NCBI GenBank assembly: GCA_964578485.1
Contig: CAZODA010000001.1
Location: 62,001-126,000 of the forward strand
Direction: 5' to 3'
Length of the DNA stretch: 64,000 nucleotides
Source of the DNA: CAZODA01 sp964578485
GTDB lineage: Bacteria > Bacteroidota > Bacteroidia > Bacteroidales > Marinilabiliaceae
Both the position numbers and the translations under genes were made by a program. Below the pieces are notes generated by a model. It was not told the origin of the DNA. It searched no databases and was given only the letters and a program-made list of their open reading frames with translations. This document shows, piece by piece, positions 27,319 through 36,349 of this stretch. Position 1 is the first letter of the stretch; each line of letters begins with the position of its first letter.

Positions 27319-30255
27319 TCTGCTTCTTGGATCAGGAATTAATGGTAATATATCCATTTTTTCTACTTCTACCGAGGCTCTTCCAAACTCACTAACAACA
27401 CGTCCCAATATCAAATAAGCACCATTCCCCTTAAATGGGTAATTTTTAACCGCTTGCGGAAAGTGGGTAGTTTCAAAAAACTCTCCTTCATCATCTAAAA
27501 AAGAACCAAAATGCATTAATCTGTGATTAACTGTCCTTATATATTTATATGTTACCAAGCGACCAACCATTCGTACTCTTTTACCAATAAATTTATTCAG
27601 TTCACCGGCTTTAACAGCTCCCCGAAAGCCTGTTTGCAATAGATCAAAAAAGCTAATGCTGAGGGGGAATCCCAATAGTTCAATTTCATCATAGGCGTCT
27701 TCTATAGGTTGCTGAACTAACTGAGGCAACATATAACGCCGTGTTCTTAAAGAAAACAGAGGCTCACATTTCACTTTGGTTTTTTTGTCGCTGAGATAAA
27801 GATGTGCTTTCCATAATAATTCCGGTTTATTTTTTCCTGTAAACCTAAAAGCACCAAGGCGTATGAGTAGCACTAACTGTTCACGCCCCATGCCTGTTCT
27901 ATCAATAAAATCATATAAATTTTTAAACATTCCATGTTTTTTGCGCTCTTCCACTATCTGAAATGCTTTATTTTGTTGCAAATTTCTGACATGAACAAAG
28001 CCAAGGAAAATGTTTTTCCCCTTTATCACGGTATTAAAATCACTATTATTAATGCAGGGCGGATGAACTATTCCACCCCAACGGCAGGCCTCATGGATAT
28101 ATACCCAGGTAGCATAAAAGCCACCAAAATTATTGATAACCGCTACCATAAATTCCAAGGGGTAATGAGCTTTAAGATACAAGCTTTGAAAACTCTCTAC
28201 TGCATAGGATGCCGAGTGAGCCTTTGAAAAAGAATAACCGGCAAAGGATTCAATTTGTCTCCATACTTCTTTTATAAGGCTTTCCTTATATCCTTTTTTT
28301 CTGCAATTGCTAAAAAATTTATCAACAATTCCTTTAAACGCCTCACGCGACCGATATTTTCCACTCATAGCGCGCCTTAAGACATCAGAATCGGCAAGGT
28401 CGAGCCCGGCAAAATGATGACAAATTTTTATTACATCTTCCTGATAGACCATCACCCCATAGGTTTCTTTTAGCTGTTCTTCCATTATAGGATGTAGATA
28501 TTGAAATCCTTTGGGATTATGAAAGCGTTCTATATAAGTACGCATCATTCCCGACTTGGATACTCCCGGGCGAATAATTGAGCTGGCTGCTACGAGAGTG
28601 GTATAATCAGAACATTGCAATTTACCGAGTAGGCCTCTCATAGCAGGGCTTTCTATATAAAAGCAGCCATTGGTCTCACCTTTTTGTAATAATTCTTTTA
28701 CCTTTTTATCTTTTTTAAAAAGGTCAATCTGGTGGATATCAATTTTTTCACCTTTATTTTTCTGAACAATTTCAACACATTCTTTTATATGTCCTATACC
28801 TCGTTGTGACAAAATATCGAGTTTTTCAAAGCCTATATTTTCAGCAACATACATATCGAAATGTGTTACAGGCATTCCTTTTGGAGGTAGGTCGAGGACT
28901 GTATAGTCGCTTATGGGATGCTCTGAAATAAGGATGCCGCCGGCATGGACAGAGCGTATATTGGGGAAACTCTTTATGCGGGAAGCAATATTAAAAATCT
29001 TTTCTACCAGCTTTTCGCCGGAAGGATCAAAACCCGGCTGCGTAATTCTTGCAAGCTCTTCAGATGGCAAACCATAAACTTTAGCAAGTTCTCGTACAGT
29101 AGAACGATCTTTAAATGTAGAGATAGCTCCAAGCAAAGCTACATGCTCATTTCCATAACGCTTGAAAATATATTTTTGAACTTCCTCCCGTTCATGCCAC
29201 GAATAATCAATATCAAAATCCGGTGGGGAGCTTCGTTTGGGATTAAGAAAGCGTTCAAAATAAAGATTTAACTCTATGGGATCAACATCTGTTATCTTTA
29301 AACAATAAGCAACAACACTATTGGCTCCACTACCCCGCCCTACATGATAAAATCCACGTGATAATGAGTAGCGGATGATATCCCAGGTGATTAAAAAATA
29401 TGCAGAAAATCCAAGCTTGCTTATAATTGCAAGCTCCTTTTTAACCCGTTCCCGAGCTTCTGAATTATTCTTGCCATAACGCAAAAGCATGCCATCCAAA
29501 GCAAGCTGCTCCAATAATTGCTCATCGCCATAACGGCTGCCCATATAATTTTGCTTATTTTTAATTGTAGAAAAGTCCATTTCAAATGAACATTTCGCTA
29601 ATAAGTCCTTAGTATTTTTCCAAATAAGAGGATAAGAGGCAAAAGCTTTTTTCAAACGATGTAAAGGAACTGCCCAATCATATTCAGTAGCTACATCCTT
29701 AACAGTTAAATTGCTAAGAAGCCTGTTGCCGTCAATAGCACGTAAATGCCTATGTGTTTCAAAACCCGATCGGCTTGAAAAAGATACAGCTTGCCAAACC
29801 AACAATTTATCCATCTTTGAAAGCATAGGAGAAGTTAACAAACGATTAAGCTGAAAATGACGGATGCCTATAAATTCATGTTCCTGCAACACCGCAGGGA
29901 TAATACCATTAAAAGGATATATTATAAAGGCATTACTAAACTTAGGAGCACGCACAGGCAGGCGTTTTTTCGACAAATTATAATGGCTGAGGAGGCGGTT
30001 GAGCTCACCGAAGCCTTTAAAATTACGGGCTACACCAATGTAAAGAAGTTTTCCCTTTTCTCTGAACTCAAGCCCTACCAAAGGAGTAATACCTGCCTTT
30101 TTACAAGCCTCTACAAAATCAAAAACACCGGATGTACTGTTTATATCGGTTAGCACCACCGACTCAGCACCGGCTGACACCACATTTTGCACCAATTCCT
30201 CAGGCGACAATACTCCATATCTGAGACTATGATATGTATGACAATTTAAAAACAT
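27316..30255 (-). CDS. Short DNA polymerase III alpha subunit (DnaE2/error-prone type) with degenerate PHP domain
   Basis: This 979-residue C-family polymerase is shorter than replicative DnaE (about 1150-1250). Polymerase residues are intact: SSPPDFDIDYSW gives Asp346 and Asp348, with GRGSGANSVVAYCL, HAGGILIS and SFAGYSFSKAHSASYA also present. The PHP domain is altered: canonical HxH at the start reads NCH (Asn4, His6) and TDHG reads TDIN, so metal ligands are lost and proofreading is unlikely. The C-terminus keeps an OB fold (VRMVGRLVTYKYIRT) but is shortened. It lies 12 bp behind the Y-family polymerase gene, as in damage-tolerance cassettes. This is likely a translesion or mutagenic polymerase; the replicative dnaE must be elsewhere. 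Confidence 0.88.
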   Translation of the reverse strand: MFLNCHTYHSLRYGVLSPEELVQNVVSAGAESVVLTDINSTSGVFDFVEACKKAGITPLVGLEFREKGKLLYIGVARNFKGFGELNRLLSHYNLSKKRLPVRAPKFSNAFIIYPFNGIIPAVLQEHEFIGIRHFQLNRLLTSPMLSKMDKLLVWQAVSFSSRSGFETHRHLRAIDGNRLLSNLTVKDVATEYDWAVPLHRLKKAFASYPLIWKNTKDLLAKCSFEMDFSTIKNKQNYMGSRYGDEQLLEQLALDGMLLRYGKNNSEARERVKKELAIISKLGFSAYFLITWDIIRYSLSRGFYHVGRGSGANSVVAYCLKITDVDPIELNLYFERFLNPKRSSPPDFDIDYSWHEREEVQKYIFKRYGNEHVALLGAISTFKDRSTVRELAKVYGLPSEELARITQPGFDPSGEKLVEKIFNIASRIKSFPNIRSVHAGGILISEHPISDYTVLDLPPKGMPVTHFDMYVAENIGFEKLDILSQRGIGHIKECVEIVQKNKGEKIDIHQIDLFKKDKKVKELLQKGETNGCFYIESPAMRGLLGKLQCSDYTTLVAASSIIRPGVSKSGMMRTYIERFHNPKGFQYLHPIMEEQLKETYGVMVYQEDVIKICHHFAGLDLADSDVLRRAMSGKYRSREAFKGIVDKFFSNCRKKGYKESLIKEVWRQIESFAGYSFSKAHSASYAVESFQSLYLKAHYPLEFMVAVINNFGGFYATWVYIHEACRWGGIVHPPCINNSDFNTVIKGKNIFLGFVHVRNLQQNKAFQIVEERKKHGMFKNLYDFIDRTGMGREQLVLLIRLGAFRFTGKNKPELLWKAHLYLSDKKTKVKCEPLFSLRTRRYMLPQLVQQPIEDAYDEIELLGFPLSISFFDLLQTGFRGAVKAGELNKFIGKRVRMVGRLVTYKYIRTVNHRLMHFGSFLDDEGEFFETTHFPQAVKNYPFKGNGAYLILGRVVSEFGRASVEVEKMDILPLIPDPRSR

Positions 30256-30267
30256 AAGAACTCAAAT

Positions 30268-31452
30268 CTAAACCGCTCTGCCTACCGCATCTTTTCCGAA
30301 ACGTTTTCTTATTTTGTCCATAGCAAGATAGAGATTTACCTGTGCCGGAGTATCCTCAAATAAATTAAGTTGCTGACTACCCGAAACAAGGCAGGTAAAA
30401 CGTACACCCAACAAGCGAACCAACACTCTTCGTTTATACAGCCTGTTTAAAAGCTCACATGCTTCGCCGATAAGAATATGATCAAATGAAGTATAGGAAA
30501 TTCTCTTTTGAAGAGTATGTGTTTCAAAATCGGAATACCTGATTTTAATTACAACACAAGCTGTAAGCTTATTGCGTACACGCAATTCAAAAGCAAGCTT
30601 CTCAACCATTTTTATCAACAGCTTATTCAAAAACTGCAAGTCGGTAGTATCTGTATCAAAAGTTTGCTCTGTGCCAATAGATTTTCGTTCATAATACCGC
30701 TCCACAGGCGAAGGATCAATGCCATTGGCTTTTTTCCACAGCATAAGTCCGTTTTTCCCCAACACTCTTTCCATCAACTCAGGAGCTACGCGACTTAAAG
30801 TTTCAATTTTATCAATACCCATAGATCGCAATAAACGATATGTACGAGGCCCCAACATAGGGATTTTTGAAATAGATAAAGGATTCAAAAACGGACGAAC
30901 ACGTGAAGCTTCTATATATAGTTCACGGGATGCAGATTTTTTTGCTTCTCCCGTGGCTATTTTAGAAACTGTTTTATTTACTGATAAGCCAAAAGAAATA
31001 GGAAGTCCGGTTTCCTTTATAATAGTTGTACGTAATTCATGAGAAAATTTATAGCAGCCAAAATAACGATCCATACCGGTAAGATCAAGATAATGCTCAT
31101 CAATGGAAACTTTTTCGAAAAGTGGAACCTTTTCAGCAATAATCTCTGTTACCATATTCGAATAGTAACTATAAGTATCCATATCGCCACGAATATAAAC
31201 AGCCTGAGGACAAAGCTGTTTTGCCATACGCATAGGCATAGCCGAATGTACCCCAAATTGACGCGCTTCGTAACTACAGCCTGCTACTACTCCTCTATCA
31301 GACAAGCCCCCAACAATAACAGGCAGCCCGTTTAAAGCACTATTCTGCAAGCGCTCTACCGATACAAAAAAAGTATCCAAATCAATATGAACAATGTGAC
31401 GTTTATCGGATTGATCATTACTCCGGTCATGCTTAGATATCTGACTTTTCAT
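30268..31452 (-). CDS. dinB: Y-family DNA polymerase (DNA polymerase IV-like)
   Basis: The 394-residue product has the palm motifs HIDLDTFFVSVE (Asp24) and VSIDEHYLDLTG (catalytic Asp-Glu), so it is active, unlike ImuB. GVVAGCSYEARQFGVHSAMPM, the helix-hairpin-helix LSISKIPMLGPRTYRLLRSMGI and the little-finger domain with IGTEQTFD follow. Near the C-terminus QQLNLF is a plausible sliding-clamp binding motif. It inserts bases opposite damaged template. It is the first gene of a two-gene unit with the short DnaE 12 bp downstream. No imuA-like or lexA-like gene is adjacent and no SOS box was recognised in the 31453-31656 region. Confidence 0.93.
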   Translation of the reverse strand: MKSQISKHDRSNDQSDKRHIVHIDLDTFFVSVERLQNSALNGLPVIVGGLSDRGVVAGCSYEARQFGVHSAMPMRMAKQLCPQAVYIRGDMDTYSYYSNMVTEIIAEKVPLFEKVSIDEHYLDLTGMDRYFGCYKFSHELRTTIIKETGLPISFGLSVNKTVSKIATGEAKKSASRELYIEASRVRPFLNPLSISKIPMLGPRTYRLLRSMGIDKIETLSRVAPELMERVLGKNGLMLWKKANGIDPSPVERYYERKSIGTEQTFDTDTTDLQFLNKLLIKMVEKLAFELRVRNKLTACVVIKIRYSDFETHTLQKRISYTSFDHILIGEACELLNRLYKRRVLVRLLGVRFTCLVSGSQQLNLFEDTPAQVNLYLAMDKIRKRFGKDAVGRAV

Positions 31453-31656
31453 TTATTGATTATTTTTTAATCATAATTACGACTATAATATAATCAACTA
31501 TATTGAAACAGACAATAATTAATCATACAAATAAGCTGTATATTTAAAATAAATTTGATATGAACAAAACACTTTATTCAAAGTTTATAACACAATGAAG
31601 TATTATAGTTAGCTTTGGTAATTATAACTTTAAATTATTCACAAAAAATTAAAAAT

Positions 31657-32943
31657 ATGCATTTCGAAACATTACAATTACATGCCGGTCAGGAAGTTGA
31701 TCCCAGTACAAAATCACGGGCAGTTCCAATTTATCAGACTACTTCATATTTATTTGACGACTCAAAGCATGCTGCTGATTTATTTGAGTTGAAAAAATTT
31801 GGTAATATTTATACTCGTATTATGAACCCTACCACTGATGTTTTTGAAAAACGTATGGCTGCACTTGAAGGTGGTGTAGCTGCAGTTGCTACAGCTTCAG
31901 GGCAGGCTTCTCAGTTTCTGGCTATAACAAATCTTGCTGAGGCAGGCGATAATATTGTTTCAACATCGTATTTATATGGTGGAACACACAATCAATTCAG
32001 AGTTCAATTCAAACGTATAGGGATAGAAGTAAGATTTGTTGACAGCGATAAGCCTAAAGAGTTTGAAAAATATATTGATGAAAAAACCAAGGCACTTTAT
32101 CTTGAAACCATAGGTAATCCACGCTATAACATTCCTGATTTCGAAGCAATTGCTGCAATTGCACAAAAACATGACATCCCATTAATTGTTGATAACACCT
32201 TTGGAGCAGGTGGCTATTTAGTCCGTCCCTTAGAGCATGGAGCCAATATAGTAGTGGAATCTGCTACCAAATGGATTGGAGGGCACGGTACTTCCATTGG
32301 TGGAGTTATTATTGATGGTGGCAACTTTAATTGGGGAAATGGAAAATTCCCTCAATTCACTGAGCCATCAGATGGATATCACGGAATGAAATTCTGGGAA
32401 GTTTTTGGAGAATCAAGTCCTTTCGGAAATATTGCCTTTGCTATAAGAGCACGCGTTGAAGGTTTGCGTGACTATGGTCCTGCACTAAGTCCTTTTAATT
32501 CTTTCCAACTACTTTTAGGACTTGAAACACTATCACTCAGAGTTCAAAGAACAGTTGAAAATGCATTAGAATTAGCAAAATGGTTAGATAAACATCCAAA
32601 AATTGAAGAAGTATATTATCCGGGTCTTCCATCAAATCCTTATCACAAATTAGCAAAGAAGTATCTTAAAAATGGTTTTGGCGGCGTTCTTTCTTTTAAA
32701 GTGAAAGCAGATAAAGATACAGCCGATAAGCTTGTTAACAACTTAAAACTAATAAGTCATCTTGCAAATGTAGGAGATGCCAAAACATTAATCATACACC
32801 CGGCTTCTACTACACACCAACAACTAAGTGAGGAAAATCAAATTAAAGCAGGAGTTGAAGCGGGAGTACTCAGACTTTCGGCAGGCATTGAACATATTGA
32901 TGATATAAAAGCCGACTTAGAACAAGCACTTAAAGTGATATAA
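31657..32943 (+). CDS. O-acetylhomoserine sulfhydrylase (O-acetylhomoserine aminocarboxypropyltransferase)
   Basis: The 428-residue PLP enzyme starts at the ATG at 31657 (MHFETLQLHAGQEVDPSTKSR); the upstream in-frame ATG at 31615 adds residues not found in the family. The long form of the Cys/Met metabolism PLP family is recognised from IYQTTSYLFDDSKHAADLF, RIMNPTTDVFEKRMAALEGG, ESATKWIGGHGTSIGGV (the Lys binds PLP), and TTHQQLSEENQIKAGVEAGVLRLSAGIEHIDDI. It makes homocysteine from O-acetylhomoserine and sulfide, so it would use the sulfide produced by the sulfate pathway whose cysDN genes lie 20 kb away. It is a monocistron between divergent dinB and a convergent peroxiredoxin gene. Confidence 0.93.
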   Translation: MHFETLQLHAGQEVDPSTKSRAVPIYQTTSYLFDDSKHAADLFELKKFGNIYTRIMNPTTDVFEKRMAALEGGVAAVATASGQASQFLAITNLAEAGDNIVSTSYLYGGTHNQFRVQFKRIGIEVRFVDSDKPKEFEKYIDEKTKALYLETIGNPRYNIPDFEAIAAIAQKHDIPLIVDNTFGAGGYLVRPLEHGANIVVESATKWIGGHGTSIGGVIIDGGNFNWGNGKFPQFTEPSDGYHGMKFWEVFGESSPFGNIAFAIRARVEGLRDYGPALSPFNSFQLLLGLETLSLRVQRTVENALELAKWLDKHPKIEEVYYPGLPSNPYHKLAKKYLKNGFGGVLSFKVKADKDTADKLVNNLKLISHLANVGDAKTLIIHPASTTHQQLSEENQIKAGVEAGVLRLSAGIEHIDDIKADLEQALKVI

Positions 32944-32950
32944 AATAAAA

Positions 32951-32985
32951 GGATAGTAGTAAGGGCGCTGCCCCTACTACTACCC
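32951..32985. terminator. Hairpin between the convergent sulfhydrylase and peroxiredoxin genes
   Basis: The arms TAGTAGTAAGGGC (32954-32966) and GCCCCTACTACTA (32970-32982) pair with one mismatch around a 3-nt loop. There is no strong T-run, so it is a moderate terminator candidate for both genes. Confidence 0.55.
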
Positions 32986-33004
32986 TCCTACCCAATCCAA
33001 CTTT

Positions 33005-33637
33005 CTATTTCATACTTAAGTATTCTGAGATTCCTTCTTGGGATGCTTGTAATCCTTTTTCACCGGCATGCCAGTTTGCAGGACAAACTTCTCCGTTTAC
33101 TTCATAAAACTGAAGTGCATCAATAATTCTTAGCGCTTCATCAACACTTCTGCCTAAAGGCATATCATTAATAAGTTGATGGCGCACTATACCGTCCTTA
33201 TCTATAATAAATAATCCTCTATAAGCAGCAGGTTCACCTATAAACTCGAGCAGACCATCCTCAGTAGTATGAAACTCTCCGGCAAGCACATCATAATTTT
33301 TGCTGATTGTCATACTGCTATCAGCTACAAGAGGAAATTTAACTCCTTTAATTCCACCTTCTATCTTTTCTGTCTGCAGCCATTTCCAATGTGCAAACTC
33401 TGAATCTGTTGAAGCACCTACAACAACCACATTTCTCTTATCAAATTCTTCAAACTCATCCTGAAAAGCAATTATTTCTGTAGGACAAACAAAAGTAAAG
33501 TCTGCGGGATAAAAGAAAAACAAGACATATTTTTTCCCTATATACTGTTCCAAAGAAAAATCATCTACAATTTCATATCCATTAACAACTGCTTTTGCAG
33601 AAAATGAAGGTGCTTTTTTTCCAACTAATAATGCCAT
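33005..33637 (-). CDS. Peroxiredoxin (AhpC/Prx, typical 2-Cys)
   Basis: The 210-residue product starts at the ATG at 33637 (MALLVGKKAPSF); the longer frame to 33655 adds six residues absent in relatives. FFYPADFTFVCPTE holds the peroxidatic Cys and GEVCPANWHAGEKG the resolving Cys, with the catalytic Arg in the AAYRGLFIIDKDG region. It reduces hydrogen peroxide and organic peroxides in the cytoplasm, with electrons from AhpF or thioredoxin. It stands alone; no ahpF or oxyR is adjacent. Confidence 0.94.
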   Translation of the reverse strand: MALLVGKKAPSFSAKAVVNGYEIVDDFSLEQYIGKKYVLFFFYPADFTFVCPTEIIAFQDEFEEFDKRNVVVVGASTDSEFAHWKWLQTEKIEGGIKGVKFPLVADSSMTISKNYDVLAGEFHTTEDGLLEFIGEPAAYRGLFIIDKDGIVRHQLINDMPLGRSVDEALRIIDALQFYEVNGEVCPANWHAGEKGLQASQEGISEYLSMK

Positions 33638-33849
33638 AATCAAATTATTATACAAATTAATATTACTATGCTCTTACTTTACTAAGCAGAATCAGAAACA
33701 AAACTATCAAAAAAGGAAGGCTCCTTCAAGTATTTAAGTATCTAATTGCTTAATATGTTTTGATATCTTATAAGTTTTATTTATAAGATTAGATAACACA
33801 ATAATAACGTTTGGTATAAAAAAGTGTTCATCAGGGGCAAGCATCCCTA

Positions 33850-35325
33850 TTAATATGATCGTGCAAACAGCACTCTTTTTTGGGAAGGTTTACCTGTGAC
33901 CATACATTTCCCGGGTTCATCAGGTGCATCTATAGGAATGCATCTTATAGTTGCTTTTGTTTCATTTTTAATTTTCTCTTCCGTTTCATCACTTCCATCC
34001 CAGTGACACAAGAAAAATCCACCTTTTTCATCCAAGAGTTTCTTAAACTCATCATAATCATCCACAGTAGTAGTATTTTGCTTTCTAAACTCCAAGGCTT
34101 TATTGAAAATATTTTCCTGTATATCATCCAAGAGTGGTTGAATTTTATTCTCTATTCCTTCAACTGATATAATTTCTTTGGTAAGAGTATCGCGTCGAGC
34201 AATTTCAAGGGTTTTATTTTTCAAATCACGCGGGCCAATTGCAATTCTTAATGGCACTCCTTTAAGTTCATATTCGGCGAATTTCCATCCGGGTTTTTTC
34301 TTATCATCATTGTCAAACTTCACTGTTATGCCTTTTGATTTTAATTTTTCCTTTATATTTTGTGCCACTTCAGAAATTTCTGCTAATTCTTCTGCTTTTT
34401 TATAAATAGGAACAATAACCACTTGTATCGGGGCCAATTTTGGCGGTAATACCAAACCATGGTCATCGGAATGAGCCATAATTAAAGCGCCCATTAGTCG
34501 GGTTGAGACTCCCCATGATGTAGCCCATACATATTCATTCTTCCCTTCTTCGTTAGTAAAAGTAACATCAAAGGCTTTGGCAAAATTTTGTCCGAGAAAA
34601 TGGGAAGTCCCTGATTGTAGCGCTTTTCCATCTTGCATAAGGGCCTCGATAGTTAAAGTTTCCAATGCTCCGGCAAATCGTTCACTTGCAGTTTTATATC
34701 CCTGGACTACAGGCATTGCCATCCATTTTTCAGCAAATTCAGCATAAACTTTCAGCATAGTCTCAGCTTCTTGAATTGCTTCTTCGCGAGTTGCATGAGC
34801 AGTATGACCTTCTTGCCAAAGAAACTCAGTAGTTCTAAGGAATAAGCGTGTTCTCATCTCCCAGCGTACTACATTAGCCCATTGATTAATTAAAATAGGC
34901 AAGTCACGATATGATTGTATCCAATTTTTATAAGTATTCCATATTATTGTTTCAGATGTTGGGCGCACTATATATTCTTCTTCCAATTTAGCCTGCGGAT
35001 CAACAATCACGCCTTTTCCATCAGGATCATTCATAAGTCGGTAGTGAGTTACAACTGCACACTCTTTGGCAAAACCATCAACATGATCGGCTTCCTTGCT
35101 AAAAAAGGATTTAGGTATAAACAAAGGAAAATAAGCATTTACATGTCCGGTTTCTTTAAACATATCATCCAATACACGCTGCATGCGTTCCCATATTGCA
35201 TATCCATAGGGTTTAATGACCATACAACCTCTAACAGCAGAATTTTCGGCCAGATCAGCCTTTATAACCAAATCATTATACCATTGTGCATAATTTTCAC
35301 TGCGACTTGTTAATACTTTTGCCAT
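33850..35325 (-). CDS. proS: Prolyl-tRNA synthetase (archaeal/eukaryotic-type)
   Basis: The 491-residue class II synthetase is of the short form without the bacterial INS editing insertion. Visible motifs: YAQWYNDLVIKADLAENSAVRGCMVIKPYGYAIWE, YIVRPTSETIIWNTYKNWI (motif 2 region), RTRLFLRTTEFLWQEGHTAHAT, and the C-terminal zinc-like tail. The terminal GKPSQKRVLFARSY is usual for the group (Bacteroidota carry this type). It charges tRNAPro. Confidence 0.95.
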   Translation of the reverse strand: MAKVLTSRSENYAQWYNDLVIKADLAENSAVRGCMVIKPYGYAIWERMQRVLDDMFKETGHVNAYFPLFIPKSFFSKEADHVDGFAKECAVVTHYRLMNDPDGKGVIVDPQAKLEEEYIVRPTSETIIWNTYKNWIQSYRDLPILINQWANVVRWEMRTRLFLRTTEFLWQEGHTAHATREEAIQEAETMLKVYAEFAEKWMAMPVVQGYKTASERFAGALETLTIEALMQDGKALQSGTSHFLGQNFAKAFDVTFTNEEGKNEYVWATSWGVSTRLMGALIMAHSDDHGLVLPPKLAPIQVVIVPIYKKAEELAEISEVAQNIKEKLKSKGITVKFDNDDKKKPGWKFAEYELKGVPLRIAIGPRDLKNKTLEIARRDTLTKEIISVEGIENKIQPLLDDIQENIFNKALEFRKQNTTTVDDYDEFKKLLDEKGGFFLCHWDGSDETEEKIKNETKATIRCIPIDAPDEPGKCMVTGKPSQKRVLFARSY

Positions 35326-35574
35326 ATTATCTTTAAAATTTACTAATGAATTTTATCTTTTTAATATACTGATAATAACACGATACACTAATGATATGAC
35401 ACTATCGGCGACAAAAATAGGAAATAAACAGTAAACAGTCATCAGTAAACAGTAATTAGTTTAGGGTAAACAATGAACAATGAACAATGAACAGTAAATA
35501 GTGACAGTGAATATCCGTAGAGACGTTGCATGCAACGTCTTTTTGCATAAGCCGGTATCCATATATTACCAATT
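35326..35574. repeat. Repeat-bearing intergenic segment with a 20-bp palindrome
   Basis: From 35427 to 35500 the sequence is made of short CAGTAAACAGT/ATGAACA-type units, the same simple-repeat vocabulary seen at 40.3, 40.7 and 62.98 kb. At 35521-35540 there is a perfect palindrome AGACGTTGCATGCAACGTCT followed by TTTTT, preceded by GTAG. It is a member of the GTAGAGACG...CGTCT family seen again at 39912-39956. It could also terminate the peptide/propeller operon. Confidence 0.6.
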
Positions 35575-35748
35575 TTAATAACAGCAGCACCATTTAATTC
35601 TTGTGATTTTACATTCAACCCAATTCAAATTTGAAAACCACAAATCAGATCCACCACCTGCTTCTCCATCATGCGCCTCGGCCATTATGGCCATAGCATC
35701 AAGTGAGATATCATCGGCATCTTAATTATCAATAATTATCGTTGTCAT
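35575..35748 (-). pseudogene. Decayed third NVEAL-like peptide gene (copy C)
   Basis: On the minus strand, immediately after the thioredoxin-like gene, the frame reads DADDISLDAMAIMAEAHDG... and ends in KWCCCY, clearly related to the conserved block of copies A and B (SDISLDAITIMAQAHDGE). The signal-peptide part is missing, and an in-frame TAA at 35722-35724 sits where copy A has a Lys codon. The frame before that stop opens with an ATG directly abutting the thioredoxin-like stop codon and gives only eight residues. Four cysteines remain, as in the other copies. It looks like a deletion remnant; internal initiation cannot be excluded. Confidence 0.6.
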
Positions 35749-36348
35749 TTAATAACATATTCCATTTAAATAGGTCTCTGTAATAATAGGCACTTCTTTA
35801 AGAAAAGATTGAAAACCATGACATTTAAGATTTTCATCAATTATAAAAAAATAAGAAGTACTTATATCATCAAGTGGAATGTTAATTGCCTCTGAAATAT
35901 TATATATTGGAACTTTTATGTTATAAGAGTTACTAATAGCACGAACCTTGCGAATAGATTCATATTGACAAAAAATAACTACAGGGAGTTTAGTGCTACT
36001 GCATGTTTCATTTAACAATTTCAAACCATTTTCGATACATGAGATGCAATGCATTTCAGTAAACCTAAATACTAAGGTAGGTTCGGTAATGGCATCTGAT
36101 AAATAAAAAATATTACCATTGCCTTCATAAATAACAATATTTGGTGAAAGTTTGCAACCTTCAGATTGAGCCTCTAAAAGCCTGCAGTTAATGATGTTTT
36201 GTACCGAATTGTTCATTAAAGCTACTTCTTTGTCATATCTTTGTATATTAATATTGGCATCGTTAAGATGCTTTTTAAGATGTAAATTATAACTTACAGC
36301 TAATAATACTACAACAATAAACGGCAAAATCCATAAAAATCGTTTCAT
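35749..36348 (-). CDS. Membrane-anchored thioredoxin-like protein of the peptide/propeller cassette
   Basis: The 199-residue product has one N-terminal membrane span (residues about 4-20) that acts as an uncleaved anchor, then a short coiled stretch and a thioredoxin-like region: PTLVFRFTEMHCISCIENG has a CxxC pair (Cys101, Cys104), followed by KLPVVIFCQYESIRKVRAI and the strand SYFFIIDENLKCHGFQ. It would face the periplasm and could reduce or rearrange disulfides. The family match is weak at sequence level, so the assignment rests on CxxC position and predicted alternation of strands and helices. It starts one base after the upstream beta-propeller stop codon, so the two are translationally linked. 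Confidence 0.65.
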   Translation of the reverse strand: MKRFLWILPFIVVVLLAVSYNLHLKKHLNDANINIQRYDKEVALMNNSVQNIINCRLLEAQSEGCKLSPNIVIYEGNGNIFYLSDAITEPTLVFRFTEMHCISCIENGLKLLNETCSSTKLPVVIFCQYESIRKVRAISNSYNIKVPIYNISEAINIPLDDISTSYFFIIDENLKCHGFQSFLKEVPIITETYLNGICY

Positions 36349-36349
36349 A

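Noticed and set aside
31453..31656. SOS box or S-adenosylmethionine riboswitch upstream of dinB or the sulfhydrylase gene
   Set aside because: No recognisable LexA palindrome and no conserved riboswitch core or paired elements were seen in this AT-rich stretch.
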